Shown here: piece by piece, positions 1 through 11,200 of the stretch
Layout of the letters: each line of letters begins with the position of its first letter
How positions within the stretch are numbered: position 1 is the stretch's first letter
Assembly: GCA_037903475.1 (NCBI GenBank)
Contig: JBAJFG010000073.1
Coordinates: 310,001 to 374,000 of the forward strand
DNA from: Ancylostoma caninum
Lineage: Eukaryota; Nematoda; Chromadorea; Rhabditida; Ancylostomatidae
Direction: 5' to 3'
DNA length: 64,000 nucleotides
Position numbers and translations under genes: made by a program
The notes under the pieces: generated by a model
Databases searched by the model: none
Told to the model about the DNA's origin: nothing
Seen by the model: only the letters and a program-made list of their open reading frames with translations

Positions 1-2
1 AC

Positions 3-280
3 TCTCATTCATTAGTTTTGACATATTCTGACGCACATCACACGTACATTGACGAGTTTTATGTGTCTCCAAACGTCCCAACTCCTCAATGCCCCGATAG
101 CATGCGTGAGGACGTAAGGAAACCAGCGACTTAGAGTAGCAATACCGCTCTGCGAAAGTGCTGCATCGCGGTTGCGAACCCGTGTCTACGAAGGAGCCAG
201 ATCCGGATCATAATGACCACGACTATTTATGTGTACGCGGAGTCGACGGAGCTAGCCGAGAAGAAGCCAAAAAATCTTGA
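3..280 (+). CDS. 3' end of an unidentified gene truncated by the left edge
   Basis: Positions 3-113 are open in one frame and read like protein, with segments such as YIDEFYVSPNVP and PQCPDSMRED. They end at a good donor (gac|gtaagg). An in-phase exon at 194-280, following the acceptor tacgaag, encodes EPDPDHNDHDYLCVRGVDG and stops at TGA 278-280. The intron would be 80 bp. The acidic, Asp/His-rich tail has no domain that I recognise. The gene must start outside the window, so length and function are unknown. A second plus-strand frame starting at 212 is also open and is taken as a shadow. The acceptor is not T-rich, so the second exon boundary is the weak point. Confidence 0.45.
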
Positions 281-1478
281 GCGAACCCAGCAGGAAGTAA
301 CGAAAAGGTAAACTAACCTTCTGGGCCAATGCTATCTTTGTCGGAGACTTCGGTGACCTCATTGGCTTCCTTTCACTGAGCGTTTCCACGCAATGTCCTA
401 GCGTGCTCTGCTTCCAACATTTCTTCTCGCGTTTGCTAATCATTGAGTTTTGGAAATGATCTACCCTCAAAAATATATTGGGAATGAACATAACCACGTG
501 AGCACATACCACTTACGAAATGCAAACAGAAATGTAACTACTACTTGTAACACATCTACCAAACAAATGCGAATATTCTCAAAACATAGCAGCCCAAAAA
601 CCTCAAAGCACCAACAAAAAATTAACAGTTTTCCTGGTGACTTCCTATGAAAAAACGATCGACATTCTTTTGCTAAAACAAACCAACAATCACCTTTGTT
701 TGGGACGAAGAAATCGTCTTAGCTACTATTATTAAGATAAATCGTATAAGATAACGTACTTATTTTCGCACTCTTTTTGAAACTGAACACCTGTCTCCAT
801 AACGTCGAGTTCCGATGTGATCGTAGGCTTGCTCATAGTGGCATCAACGCACCAACGCATACATCTGTCTGAAAGCAAAGCAATTTCCTTTCATCAAAAT
901 TCAAAAGTATCAAAACTCTCGCAAGGAACTTCAATGGAAGCATCCACAGACAAAATCAGGATAAGAAACGTCTACGCAGAGCAACCAAGGATTTGAGAAG
1001 ACCGCAGAGAGTAAGAAAAGAAGAAGTCCGCGGAGTGCAAAGAATAAGGAGAGAAGGCACAAATTGAGAACACACGAAGAATGTTGGGAACTAGGGAATA
1101 CAGCACTGTTAACACATTCCAAAGATAAAAATTAATGATGAATCACGTCAAGTTCCCCGAAAAACCCATTAGGTTGAAGTTTGAAATGTAAAAACTTCGG
1201 CAAAATATGCTGCTCTGCAAAAATCATCAGTTGAAAAGCGCAACCATTTCGAAACTCGCGCGCCGAAAGTCCAGTGTAATGCACTGCATTTCATGCACTG
1301 TTACGCAACACTTATCGCTGGCCGCTCGGCCGGAGCGCGCACGCCGTATCTCGCTTGCGCACCTCTCGGCAAGTGCTAAGTCATGCCCAAAATTTTTTGC
1401 GCGCAACTCGGCTGGAAAGCGGAAATGGCAGGCCGCTCGGCCAGCTTGAGCGTCTGAAAAGACATTCATTCTCTACTA
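281..1478. other. intergenic stretch, no supported gene
   Basis: AT-rich spacer. An Arg/Lys-rich plus-strand frame around 930-1070 is open but has no start or splice signals that I trust. Around 1240-1450 there is a GC-rich island with the palindromic word ggccgctcggcc at 1319 and again near 1431, possibly remains of a repeat. Confidence 0.4.
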
Positions 1479-1644
1479 CAGTCCTTGTCAAAAAGACGGA
1501 TTGCGCGTGCGGTTTCCTATCGTCAGGGCCACAAAATCGATCTACTGGACCCTCTCACTTGAAGCATGCTCTCTCCACATCCATTGTTTGGGTCCCACCG
1601 GTTTCTGCAGTCACAGAAACCATCTAACTTTTTGACAAGGACTG
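1479..1644. mobile_element. Tc1-like MITE, 166 bp
   Basis: The ends are perfect 17-bp inverted repeats: cagtccttgtcaaaaag at 1479-1495 and its reverse complement at 1628-1644. The CAGT terminus and the CAAAAAG motif resemble Tc1-family ends, and a TA precedes the left end. The right flank is CA, so the TA duplication has decayed on that side. The interior has no transposase, so this is a non-autonomous element. Confidence 0.7.
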
Positions 1645-4356
1645 CAACTGCTGTGACCTTCCCCGCCTTTTCAAAATTGGCGCTGCTTAAGCATGGTTCC
1701 ATTGGGCACGCCTCTCGCAGCCGGTTATAGATTTAGATACGAGTTTTTGAAAAAGTTTAAAGATTGCGAAATGGCCAGCCAACCACATGTCTAATTGTTT
1801 GATGAACTACTAGGCATCCAAGCCCATGTTTTGACTAGCGCCGCGATTGGCTAGCTCAAGCCACGGCTAAAGTTTGTGCGCTCGATCGTGAACGCTAGCT
1901 AAGATGACCAAGTGGAGAGAGGCGGAGGCCTCTGAAGACACAAACTTTGGAAATCAGAGTCAAAAATAATAGTTTCTGGTTGAGAAGACCTGTTTGGCAC
2001 GGTTTGCATGGCGACCCATTTGGCGGGACATCATGTCTGGCAAGATATTTGGCAGAGTTCGTTTGCCTCGCTCGTTGGCAAATCCGTTTCCTAGGTTGTC
2101 ATACAAAATCCATCAAAAAGGGTCGCCAATGAATTTCGGAGTAAAGTAGCGATAGAGCCTCTCCACCATTACTGGGGATTTGTCACATCTAAAGGTGTGA
2201 TAACGGGGCGATGGCATCCGAAAGTGGGGATACGCCTGGAGACCGGTCCAAGGGGTGATTGGGGTGCGACGACGTCCAGAAGTAAAGGGAAGTCACAAGG
2301 AGGGTCTATTCCAGCGTGAGTGGTGCTCTGGCATCCGTTTCGGCTATCCCTCTTACCTACATCACCTAGTTGCGCATTATTTCTTTCTGTTTCCATTCTT
2401 ATTTCTTTCTGTTTCCATTCTCTCTGCATTCCATTTGTGTCTATATCATCATTTCCCTCCTTTCCGTTTATACATCGGTGGGCTTTCATCACTTCTCAGA
2501 CAAAGTTCCACACACATCTGTAGGACTACTGCAGGGCACCCCGGGGGGGGGGGGGCTTGGTCTGGAGATCCGGTCTGTTACGGAGCGAAAGTCCCGGTAC
2601 CCTCCTCCGCATGTTCCGAAATGGGGTTTTTGAACAAACCTTATCACCCCCACTACCGCTCGAGGATTTCGAACTGACCTACGGATCATTTACAATTGCT
2701 TTTCAATTGCTTCACAGTCCGCTGCTTTACCCCTGCTTCATCCGTATCCACAGCCGAGGGACTACTCGAGGCATCCACTAATGTTTTTGTAGTGTATTCC
2801 CAAGAGAAGGGAATGTTACAGAGTCCTATCTAGACCAATCACGACCAAACGTTGAATACAAAACTTCTCAGTGCTTAAGGAGATTTTAGCACCCTTTCCG
2901 CCAAGATCTATCGACTGCTTTACCATTCACACCGATTTCATTGTTTTTTTTTTATTAATTTTGTCCAGAAATCGATGATGACATGTTTACTGGGTTATTT
3001 GATACGCTGTACACAAATATATCTACAGTTTCATATAAAATTATAGGTTAGCCATTGATTTTATCGAGCTTTACGTTTTTGATGAGGAAATCATGCACAC
3101 TGAGGTTTTCTAATGCGCTGCACAGAAATATGACGAAAATTTTGTGGCAAAATATCGGCTCATTGACTGTTTATTAATTTTTTCATTCAAACTAATTTCC
3201 AGCTCTCGTTCAAGGGTGGGTCGGTGAGGAAATGTGCAATATGTGCATGAAAAGTCCACCCACTTTCATATAGCATGGTCCCATACAATGTAATGTACGC
3301 ATGGAAACCTACCTTGAAAAATCACAGAGACGAGCAACTCCACGCTGGTTTCGTGGACTTAGCCACCTTTTGCCATAGTTCTGGTCTTGATGACTAAACA
3401 ACAGTCTCACTACGAGTATTCTCTCAGTGTTCGGCAGGTTTCGACGTGTACGTAATATAGAGAAAATCTTTCTGATTGCAAAAGTGCGCCATTTTCGACG
3501 TTATAGAAAAGTAATGGAAGTCTTCAGCTCTAGATTTCCTCGAGCAAAACTCGTTTCCCGGCCAGGCTACAGTTCACATCCGTAATCTGATCAGACATAA
3601 CCCGTAGCCTGGTCTGGAAACAGCGAGGCCTGGAGTCCGCCTAGGCAACATCTGAGGTTTGAGTCAGTTCTGGTGTTGACCCGTAATTTCTCCGAGCAAC
3701 ATAAGGAAGTGCTGATTCAGCCGTGGCCTCTTAAGAGACAGGGTCACACTTTTTGAGGCCTGTCATGTATATCACTGTCCACGCCGGTTCACACTGACTT
3801 TCTCACCATAAAAATCTCGGAAGCGATTTTTGAGGTAAGACTCTTTGCTGTTAGGGCACACACAGAGTTGGAAGCACTATAAGCCAAAAAAAAACATAGA
3901 CTAGATGCAAAATAGATTCTTTTGTGAGTAGGAAGTCCGCTCAATTTGTAAAAGAGGCACTTCAGAGAATTAAACGATGGATGCCGTTTCTAGAGTGAAT
4001 ATGACAATAAGAAACTTAATAAACTCTATTATGAGAGAAATTTCCAGATTGATTATTACTATAAAAAGCGTATTATACGTTATTATAGGAGAAGTATAGA
4101 GTGCAGGGCTACAAGTAGTGGAAAACTAGGCAGAACTCACTGCTCCGTGACGTCAGGCATCGGGGAGTTCTCGGATTACCTGCCATGTTCCTCCGCACCC
4201 ATCCGAGGCTTTTATCAAAGTTAGGGGGTATGTCGCATCTCCGACTATACCATCCGCAAGTCCCGATGGTGTTTCGGGCCTAGATCGCAATGCTCGACTA
4301 GCTCCTCCGCATGTCCCGAAGAAGGCGGACCAATAAACTTCCCCAAGAAATGAGGG
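1645..4356. other. intergenic stretch with a repeated cctccgcatgt motif
   Basis: No gene is supported. A GC-richer block at 2170-2680 has a 14-bp G run (2543-2556) and several overlapping short ORFs with no splice or domain support. The word ctcctccgcatgtyccgaa occurs at 2602-2620 and 4302-4320, with a shorter form at 4364-4375, so the two blocks share an unidentified repeat. Confidence 0.4.
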
Positions 4357-4566
4357 CTATTTTCCTCCGCATGTCCTGACATTTTTGTCTGGGTGGGAGA
4401 ATTCTGCAGAAGGTTTACTGGAACAATTTACATTTTTAGGTGCATCCAGTTTGGAGTATGCGAGCGAAGAGGTATTATTATTAAGTATTATAGAAGTCTG
4501 GGTGTCCGGAGTAAGCCAGACGGCTAGACTGGTGATGCAGTAGCCAATGAAAAAAATCAAGTGCAT
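4357..4566 (-). CDS. possible small secreted or membrane peptide, 69 aa
   Basis: A single-exon minus-strand frame begins at an ATG immediately after an acceptor-like agctcacag, a pattern common at nematode trans-spliced starts. Residues 3-17 are a hydrophobic stretch (LIFFIGYCITSLAVW) that would serve as a signal peptide or membrane anchor. A polar tail with two further Cys follows. The last codons run into the repeated cctccgcatgt motif found elsewhere, which weakens the case. No family was recognised. It could be a chance ORF. Confidence 0.2.
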   Translation of the reverse strand: MHLIFFIGYCITSLAVWLTPDTQTSIILNNNTSSLAYSKLDAPKNVNCSSKPSAEFSHPDKNVRTCGGK

Positions 4567-5335
4567 ACTGTGAGCTTTAATTATGTTGCGTACCACTGAT
4601 TCTCCCACGCCTCACCTCTTGCGAGCTGGTAATCTCTGCAAAATTGTCGTTGTATATCCTTCAAAGGCATCACCAAACAAAAATCACGCGTAGTTTAAAT
4701 TTGTATACCTTGTGTTCTGGGAACAGTAGCAAACGCAGATATAGTGAACAGGTGGGAAGCAGCGGGACCCTAGCATGTGAAGAACGTTATGTACTATGAC
4801 CATAAGCAAATCAAAAGGAATTTCAACAAGTATTCAAGGAAGAAGAGGTGCCATGTGGATAACTAATACTAATTGCAGACCATTTTCCCCTATATGGTGT
4901 TTTCATGTTTTGCATCATGCTGCGGTGGTGTGCAGCTATGGTGTGTGCACCCAAATCCAGGCCTATGTGAATAGTTCTTAGAATTGAACTTAAGGCCCAT
5001 TTTCATAGGAGACGGCACTGAATCTTTACTCATACTTCTTGTTTATTTGTATACTCTCCTGATAGTATGTATATGTATGTAAAAGGTGCCTTCCAGAAGC
5101 TGATCGATCCTTCCATATTCATCACATTGCGAGAAAACGACTGGCGAGACAACCACCAAAACCGAATGATTATATGGTCCATCGAGTCAATACATCATCC
5201 TGATTTTGGCAAAAACTACCCCAAGGGAGGGTCGCAACGGTAGCAAATCAGTTTCTTTGACATTTGAACTCCAGCCGCTCCATTCGACGTAGTCCATAAT
5301 GCAATACTTCCAGACTGACTGCTAGATCGCAAGTG
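4567..5335. other. intergenic stretch, probable promoter side of the gene at 5336
   Basis: No coding signal was found. An acceptor-like atacttccag at 5304-5313 lies 22 bp before the ATG at 5336 and could be a trans-splice site for that gene. Confidence 0.35.
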
Positions 5336-6038
5336 ATGTCTTTTTTGATACTAGGGTCGGTCATCGGTTTCATCCTTTATACTTATCTTTCTCATGTTAT
5401 TATGATGAGGAAGATCAATCGGCAAATGAAGGCCGCCCAACTAAGAGAACTCGTCCAAAGGTGGGTTCATACCCTAATTGCATCACAGCTGCAGACTTAT
5501 TTCAAAATTTCAAATGATTTTGATTTAACTTCATTTATTTGCTACAGATCTGCGATGATTATGGCGAGTTCCGCTCAACACAATCAGCTCAACCTCTGCG
5601 AGCGCAGGCGCTCTCTCATCAACATGTTCAAAGGCTTCAAATTGTAACGTCGGATTTACCTCGCCACCAAATTTGCTCAGTACTTTCCTTACTGCTACGA
5701 ATAATATGGATAGGTGAGCGCTTCCTGCAGCAATGTGAACTCTTTTCTTGGCTTATTAACATAAACCGCACCATTTCCCACAGAATTTGAAAAATTGTGT
5801 GGAAAAAAGTGAAAAATCCCGATACAACGAAGACTGTTTCTCTATGCCTCAACTAGAATTTGATAAATTTCAGCGTACACTTAAAGAGCAAAAAACCTTC
5901 ACTGGAAGTGCACATACGCAGGATGAATTACGGGAATCATCCGACTACTGTTCCAGTACATCCAGCGTCTTCAGTAATATTGCCTCAGTCGGTGTGTGTT
6001 CCTTTCAAATGCTTGAGGTGTATTGGGTGTTAGCATGA
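5336..6038 (+). CDS. small single-pass membrane protein gene, unidentified
   Basis: Three exons join in phase 0: 5336-5464, 5548-5643 and 5784 onward. The first encodes a start followed at once by a membrane segment (FLILGSVIGFILYTYLSHVI), then a basic stretch (MMRKINRQMK). The remaining residues are hydrophilic, Gln- and Ser-rich (SDYCSSTSSVFSN near the end), consistent with an N-terminal anchor and a cytoplasmic tail of about 120 residues. The second exon follows the acceptor tttgctacag and the third follows ttcccacag. The last exon is either read to TGA at 6036-6038 or spliced at a gtgtgt donor at 5992. An AATAAA at 6209-6214 is a plausible poly(A) signal. No family was recognised. Confidence 0.5.
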
Positions 6039-6243
6039 TTTCATTAATCTGTTGTGTGTGTGTGTCCTGCTAATTTCGCACATCTCGGGTCTTGAAACTG
6101 ACATATACAGTAGGTGAACACCTCAGCCATATTTCCCAACACTACTTCCAATTACGGGATTCGATTTTCAATTCATTCATTCCATATTTTGTTGATATCA
6201 TGTTAAGAAATAAATATTTACACCTCCTTGTTCGCTTCTGAGT

Positions 6244-6849
6244 TCATAACATGTTTGTTTGTCGCTGTTTGTTCAATGGGTTTGTAGGCTCAAACAGAGC
6301 TGTTTTTAGGGGCAAGCTCAAGCTGGGCTGCGCGAAAGGAACGATAAGTGAGGAGGAGCGTTTGAAACTTACAGCGGTCGTATAACAAGTGAGACGAGTC
6401 TGTAATTGAATATGCAGTGACAGTGCGGATTGTGAGAGGACAAAAAATGAAAGCGGACGGGAGTTGTGGTCTCCGCGACGAATTCTATGACGATTTTTAG
6501 GTTGGATGACTGTCGAGACAGGAAAAGGTGTTGAGAGTTTCCATCGATAGGGTTTGACGAGAGCATTTAATCTATTCCCATCATAAGGTGTGCATGTATT
6601 TTGCGCGACACTAGCTTTGCGTAATGCATTGGACTCAAATTTGAACTTGAATTTTGTTTTGCATTCTTTTACCACAGCGGAAATTCTTTTGTGAATTTCG
6701 CTCGCACTTGTTCTGACATTGCATTTATTTAAATTTCGCTTTGCAATTTTTTTGCATTTCATCGCATATTTCTCTTGGTAGGCTATTTTAACGCATGAGT
6801 TTTTAAATTTTTGGAAACTCACAAATAAGTTACTATAACTATACTGCAC
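6244..6849 (-). CDS. longest uninterrupted ORF in the window (201 codons), unidentified
   Basis: The frame is open for 201 codons, unusual in AT-rich DNA, and encodes a basic protein with Lys/Arg-rich N-terminal half and a Ser/Leu-rich C-terminal part. I see no domain, signal peptide or recognisable motif. It is convergent with the membrane-protein gene at 5336. No intron-like splice sites break it. It may be a real lineage-specific gene or a chance ORF; composition alone cannot decide. Confidence 0.2.
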   Translation of the reverse strand: MQYSYSNLFVSFQKFKNSCVKIAYQEKYAMKCKKIAKRNLNKCNVRTSASEIHKRISAVVKECKTKFKFKFESNALRKASVAQNTCTPYDGNRLNALVKPYRWKLSTPFPVSTVIQPKNRHRIRRGDHNSRPLSFFVLSQSALSLHIQLQTRLTCYTTAVSFKRSSSLIVPFAQPSLSLPLKTALFEPTNPLNKQRQTNML

Positions 6850-7027
6850 TTACAAAGACGATTACGAGTACAATCTCCCCATTAGCGGTCTGCGTCGCGC
6901 CAACATGTGCGACAGTTTAGGTGAGCACTGACCAGCCTGTGTTCCGTTGTTGCTTTTGGTTTGTTCACTGATTGAATGATTCTGTATAAGGACGATGCGT
7001 TTGAGAAGATAGGCTTTTTGTATAATA

Positions 7028-8281
7028 TTAGGGTGGTCAGAAAGTCTTGAGCCGTTTGACACCTTTTTTTCTTTATTTTATTATTCAGCACACAATGAAT
7101 TTTACTCAACAACATAATCACCATCATTAGCCACTACAATGTCCCACCTAATGGGCAGATCAGCGATCCTCTTTTCCCAGAACTGGGGAGACTGGGAGTC
7201 AAAGAAGTCGCTGACCGCCCTTCCAACATCTTCAAGTTTGGTGAATTTTTTCTTAGCTAGGAATGCCTTGAGGGGGCGAAACAAATGATAATCAGAGGGG
7301 GCAATATCAGGGGAATAGGGTGGATGGGGAACCGTGTCCCAGCCCAGCTCCTCCAACTTTTCACGTGTCTCTTTAGCTACATGGGGCTTAGCGTTATCGT
7401 GGAGCAGGTGGACAAAGCTCGTCTCGGCCGTCTTTCTCGAACAGCTTCCGCTAATTTCTGGAGCTGATTGGCGTAAACGCTACCGGTGACGGTGTGTCCT
7501 TGCGGGGCAGCTCGTGATACAGCACTCCTCGCGAATCCCAAAAGCAGCAAAGGAGACACTTCTTGGGGTGAAGGTCCGATTTGGCTTGCGTTGGAGGGTC
7601 TTCACCTCGAGGGAGCCACAAGGCACGACGCGTATTGGAATCGTAGAGGACCCAACCCTCGTCTCCGGTAATCAGATCCCTCAGAAACTCCTTTCGTTGA
7701 GGGCGGAGAAGGAGAGACTGACAAATCGATATCCGGGTGAAGCGCGTACTATCGGTCAAGACATGAGGGATCCATCGAGTCAGCACTTTTCTGTAGCCGA
7801 GGACCTGAAGGCGACTGAGGACTGTTTGATGGCTACATCTGAGTCTCGTCGCAAGACTGTGGGTGCTAACTTCCGGGTCCTCTTTGACGGCGCCGAGAAT
7901 GGCAGAGTCTTCCACCTTGAGGGGGCGTCCCGACCGAGGCTTTTCTTCGAAGTCCGTATCTCCTCCTTCAAAGAGAGCGAAACAGCGTTTGACAGTGCTG
8001 ATGGAAGTAGTGTCTTCTCGTAATGCGTTGTTGATGTTGCAAACGGTTTCCGTCGCTCCAGTCCCGCGGCGCCATTCATAGAAGATAATCGCTCGAATGT
8101 GCACTTGTGGAATTGACATCGTAATTAAAGTTAAGAAAGGCAACCTGGGTACATATACCTATCGGTTTCGAGAGTGATACTGATAGAGGATGATACCACA
8201 TGGTAGGTCGTGGTACCGGTCAAGAATCGAAAGTTCTGAAACTTTTAAAAAAATCGGCTCAAGACTTCCTGACCACCCTGG
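7028..8281 (-). mobile_element. mariner transposon, full length (1254 bp)
   Basis: The element is flanked by TA on both sides (7026-7027 and 8282-8283). The inverted ends are about 27 bp, beginning ttagggtggtcagaaagtc on the left and ccagggtggtcaggaagtc read inward from the right. It encloses a minus-strand mariner transposase that fills most of its length. The size is typical for mariner. A shorter copy of the same family lies at 59746-60631. Confidence 0.95.
7102..8119 (-). pseudogene. mariner transposase (DD34D), two frameshifts
   Basis: Reading from ATG at 8117-8119, the N-terminal helix-turn-helix region is intact, including the mariner hallmark KPRSGRP. The first catalytic Asp is in LITGDEGWVLYDS. 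After the segment GVLYHELP the frame shifts, and a second frame carries QGHTVTGSVYANQLQKLAE. A second shift near 7425 returns to a frame with HLLHDNAKPH and PYSPDIAPSDYHLF, ending at TAA 7102-7104. Exactly 34 residues separate the second and third Asp, the DD34D signature. The interval is 1018 bp, about 339 codons, the normal size. The two frameshifts make this copy inactive unless they are sequence errors. Confidence 0.93.
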
Positions 8282-8283
8282 TA

Positions 8284-11200
8284 CTATGGGCTACTCGAGG
8301 CGTTGAAGGCGAGTTCACCGAAACGTAGGCCAGAGAGAAGAATGAAGCATAAGTCAACAGTCGTGATCAAATACAGCTTTAGTAAAGACAATGCAAGAAA
8401 TCAGTAACTGTTGTTCACCAACGGAAACCATACATACTGTAACTCGAAAGCATTTTGCGTACCGGACGTGTTCAAACTTTCAAGCTGAAAGGGCTGCCAA
8501 ATGCCTTTGGTGCGTCGCCGTACCTTGGTAAAACTGGACGAAGACCTTGATCGAGCGACAGTTCTTAGCAGCGGTTGGGCGATTGCCTCGTAAGAAGACG
8601 TCCGCCAGAGGTGTAACGAAACTACTGTACATGTGCTCATGGAATGTGCGGAATTCATTTAGCTTGCTCTGAAATAAAGACTAGTGGATACAGGGGCGTC
8701 GGTTGGTGTTTTCAACCATACTTAGCATCAATTGACCCATATTGCGAGAATACCCAGAATGTGCTGGTGATTGTCGCAGTCGCCGGCGATCACTGTGAGC
8801 ACTCGCGACAGTGATGACGTATGGAGGTCACCAAATTGGTCGAACAAAACTTTTGAGGGTATGACGACAGATCTCATAGGTGTCGCAAAGATTGCTTTGC
8901 TGAGAAAAAATGTGCAAGAAACATAATGTGTCAAGTGCGAGTCAAATGCATTGCAGAAAGCTCGTGTCGCGCGAAGTACACGCACATAAAGAACGTATGC
9001 GATTTGAGAACATCGAAGGCATTCTCATTCTCAGTGCTGTGCTGATACGACAGCTCAATAGTTTTCATCTGTGGACCACAAGTTTTGAAATTTACTCTTT
9101 TCTGATCTGCTACCCAGCTCGGATTTACAGGCTCTGTTGCTACAGATGCAAGGTAACGTTTAGAAATACCACATGTCAACTGATGCATGCTTTACCATGC
9201 TTTGACCAATAATGTGAGATACAAGAACTACAAAAATTAGGTATGCCAATTTGCCGGATCACTTTGTACATTTCATATGAGGAGAGCAGGAAGAGCACGT
9301 CATTGAACTTCTCGACAAGATCGAAAGCTTGTTTGATCCGAGCAGTCTAATTACCGGATACAAGTTTCGATGTAGCACGCCACTCCCAAGCAGGAAGTCT
9401 ATCGGGTCACGACCAGGGATGAGCGCAATTACAATTCACGATTTACGAATTGCGATTCACTACCATTTTCTGCAAGTTTTATGATTTACGCTGCTCGGAA
9501 AATGGCTATAATTTCTATCAGAATAGTATAGCACAAGGAAGGAATCTCGCCGTATCGCTTGTGCTAAGGATGTCAATATGTATGACATGTCTGTGTTTGC
9601 ACTTAGCACCAATGTTAAGAGCTAATTTGCGTAGTATCACTCTTGGTTTCCACTCGGGAAGTTTTGCTTTATTTTCAACTGTAACATGATGTCATTGCGC
9701 AGTTTTTCTGAGCATCACGAACCAATTGATAATGCACATGAACAAGGATGATAAAGTGCGGGGAACATCCCTTTTTGAGCTGCACCACCCATTCGACTTT
9801 GGAAAAAAAAAACTGAACATCGAATGATAAAGTTTTTAGCGATCTAAGATAATCTCGTAGAACTAGATGGTCGCTGAAAACGCCAAAAAAAAACTATGTC
9901 TCTTCATCATAATGCTACCACTCTAAGGAAAAGATAGGGAAGTTCTCAAAGGGACCATTTCGCAGTAAACACCAAAGAAACTTTCGAGAATGACTTTGCT
10001 ATAGGAAGGATTATCTGATGCAAATCACTACTCCAAATATTCTAGACTTAGCGGCAGCGGAAGACGGAGAAGAGATTCGTTTCACAAATTTATTCAAAAC
10101 CTGCGCTCATTGGAATTTATTTTCGACTCCTAGTTTAAGTGTCACAGGTCAGAATATTATAAGCACGTACGAACACAAAGACGCGTACACAAAAAATGCT
10201 GGCTTATCCATGCAGATACTTCAGTTACAATTGTGAGCCCATCTGGGCCCTCTCTGGGTCCCTATATTTCGAGGCGCCAGCTTACGCAGGCTTGATCATT
10301 CATGTTAACGCTCGGAATATGGCATCCCATCCATGTTCACTAAATCCAGGAACGCTCAAAACTCAACAGAAATACTGGCCCTCATAATAAAACAAAGAAC
10401 GATGGCATTATTTTTTGCATTTCCGTTGTGCTTCGAGGGCTACTTGCTTCTCCTACATTGCTTGTAACGCGGCTCCGAGATAATCGCAAGTTAGCTGCGT
10501 GTTAACGCTCATAGTTAAGCCGCAATATAAGTGAGATTACTGTGACCCCAATATTCCCACGTACCCCCCCCCCCCTGCCCCTTGCTTTCCAGGTTTGCGT
10601 CCGCTACTGGCGAAAGTTGGGGCGGGAGGAATCTGCTGTTGTAGTTCATATCAATAGTTTTCCTTTTAGATAGCAATGTTCCAAAAATGTTGACTTCAGT
10701 TTGCTTGAAGAAAAAACGACTGACAAAAGGCTTGATGAGTCGAAACCAACTGTGCGTGATTCCAGATGGAAGCGAGCAGGTTTGCATCTGCTGAAAGGTG
10801 GTCGCACTTTTCACTGGTAGAAAAAACCGTATAGTGATCAAAGTTCTTGTTCAGGATCAAAACGAAAAGTATCTTGGGGATATTTCCTCTCCAAATGCGC
10901 GAAGGCTGATCCAAGAAACGAGGCCAACCTTTTTCCACTGATTTCAGTGAGGAGACAGCTACATTCTTCCTCATGTGCTCCACTTGCTTCTCAAAATTTC
11001 AAGGCAAAGATGAGTCGTTCTCCGAAGCTTCACATTCCGGAAGGGCTAAGCAGAAATGGTAGCTCCTGACTAGCAATTGCCAGAACAAATGGTGGTAATC
11101 ACAAAGCGTTATATAGAACAGAATGATTACTGTAGTTAGGACCGACTAATGCACTAGATACCTATCGATTTATTAGAGGATGAGGCTATAGTTCGGATGT

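Noticed and set aside
2543..2556. Long G run (also C/G runs near 10565, 15740, 28213 and 37536) as regulatory or quadruplex sites
   Set aside because: Several belong to the hAT-like MITE heads; simple homopolymers give no further evidence of function.
7514..8023. 169-codon plus-strand ORF
   Set aside because: It is the complement of the mariner transposase.
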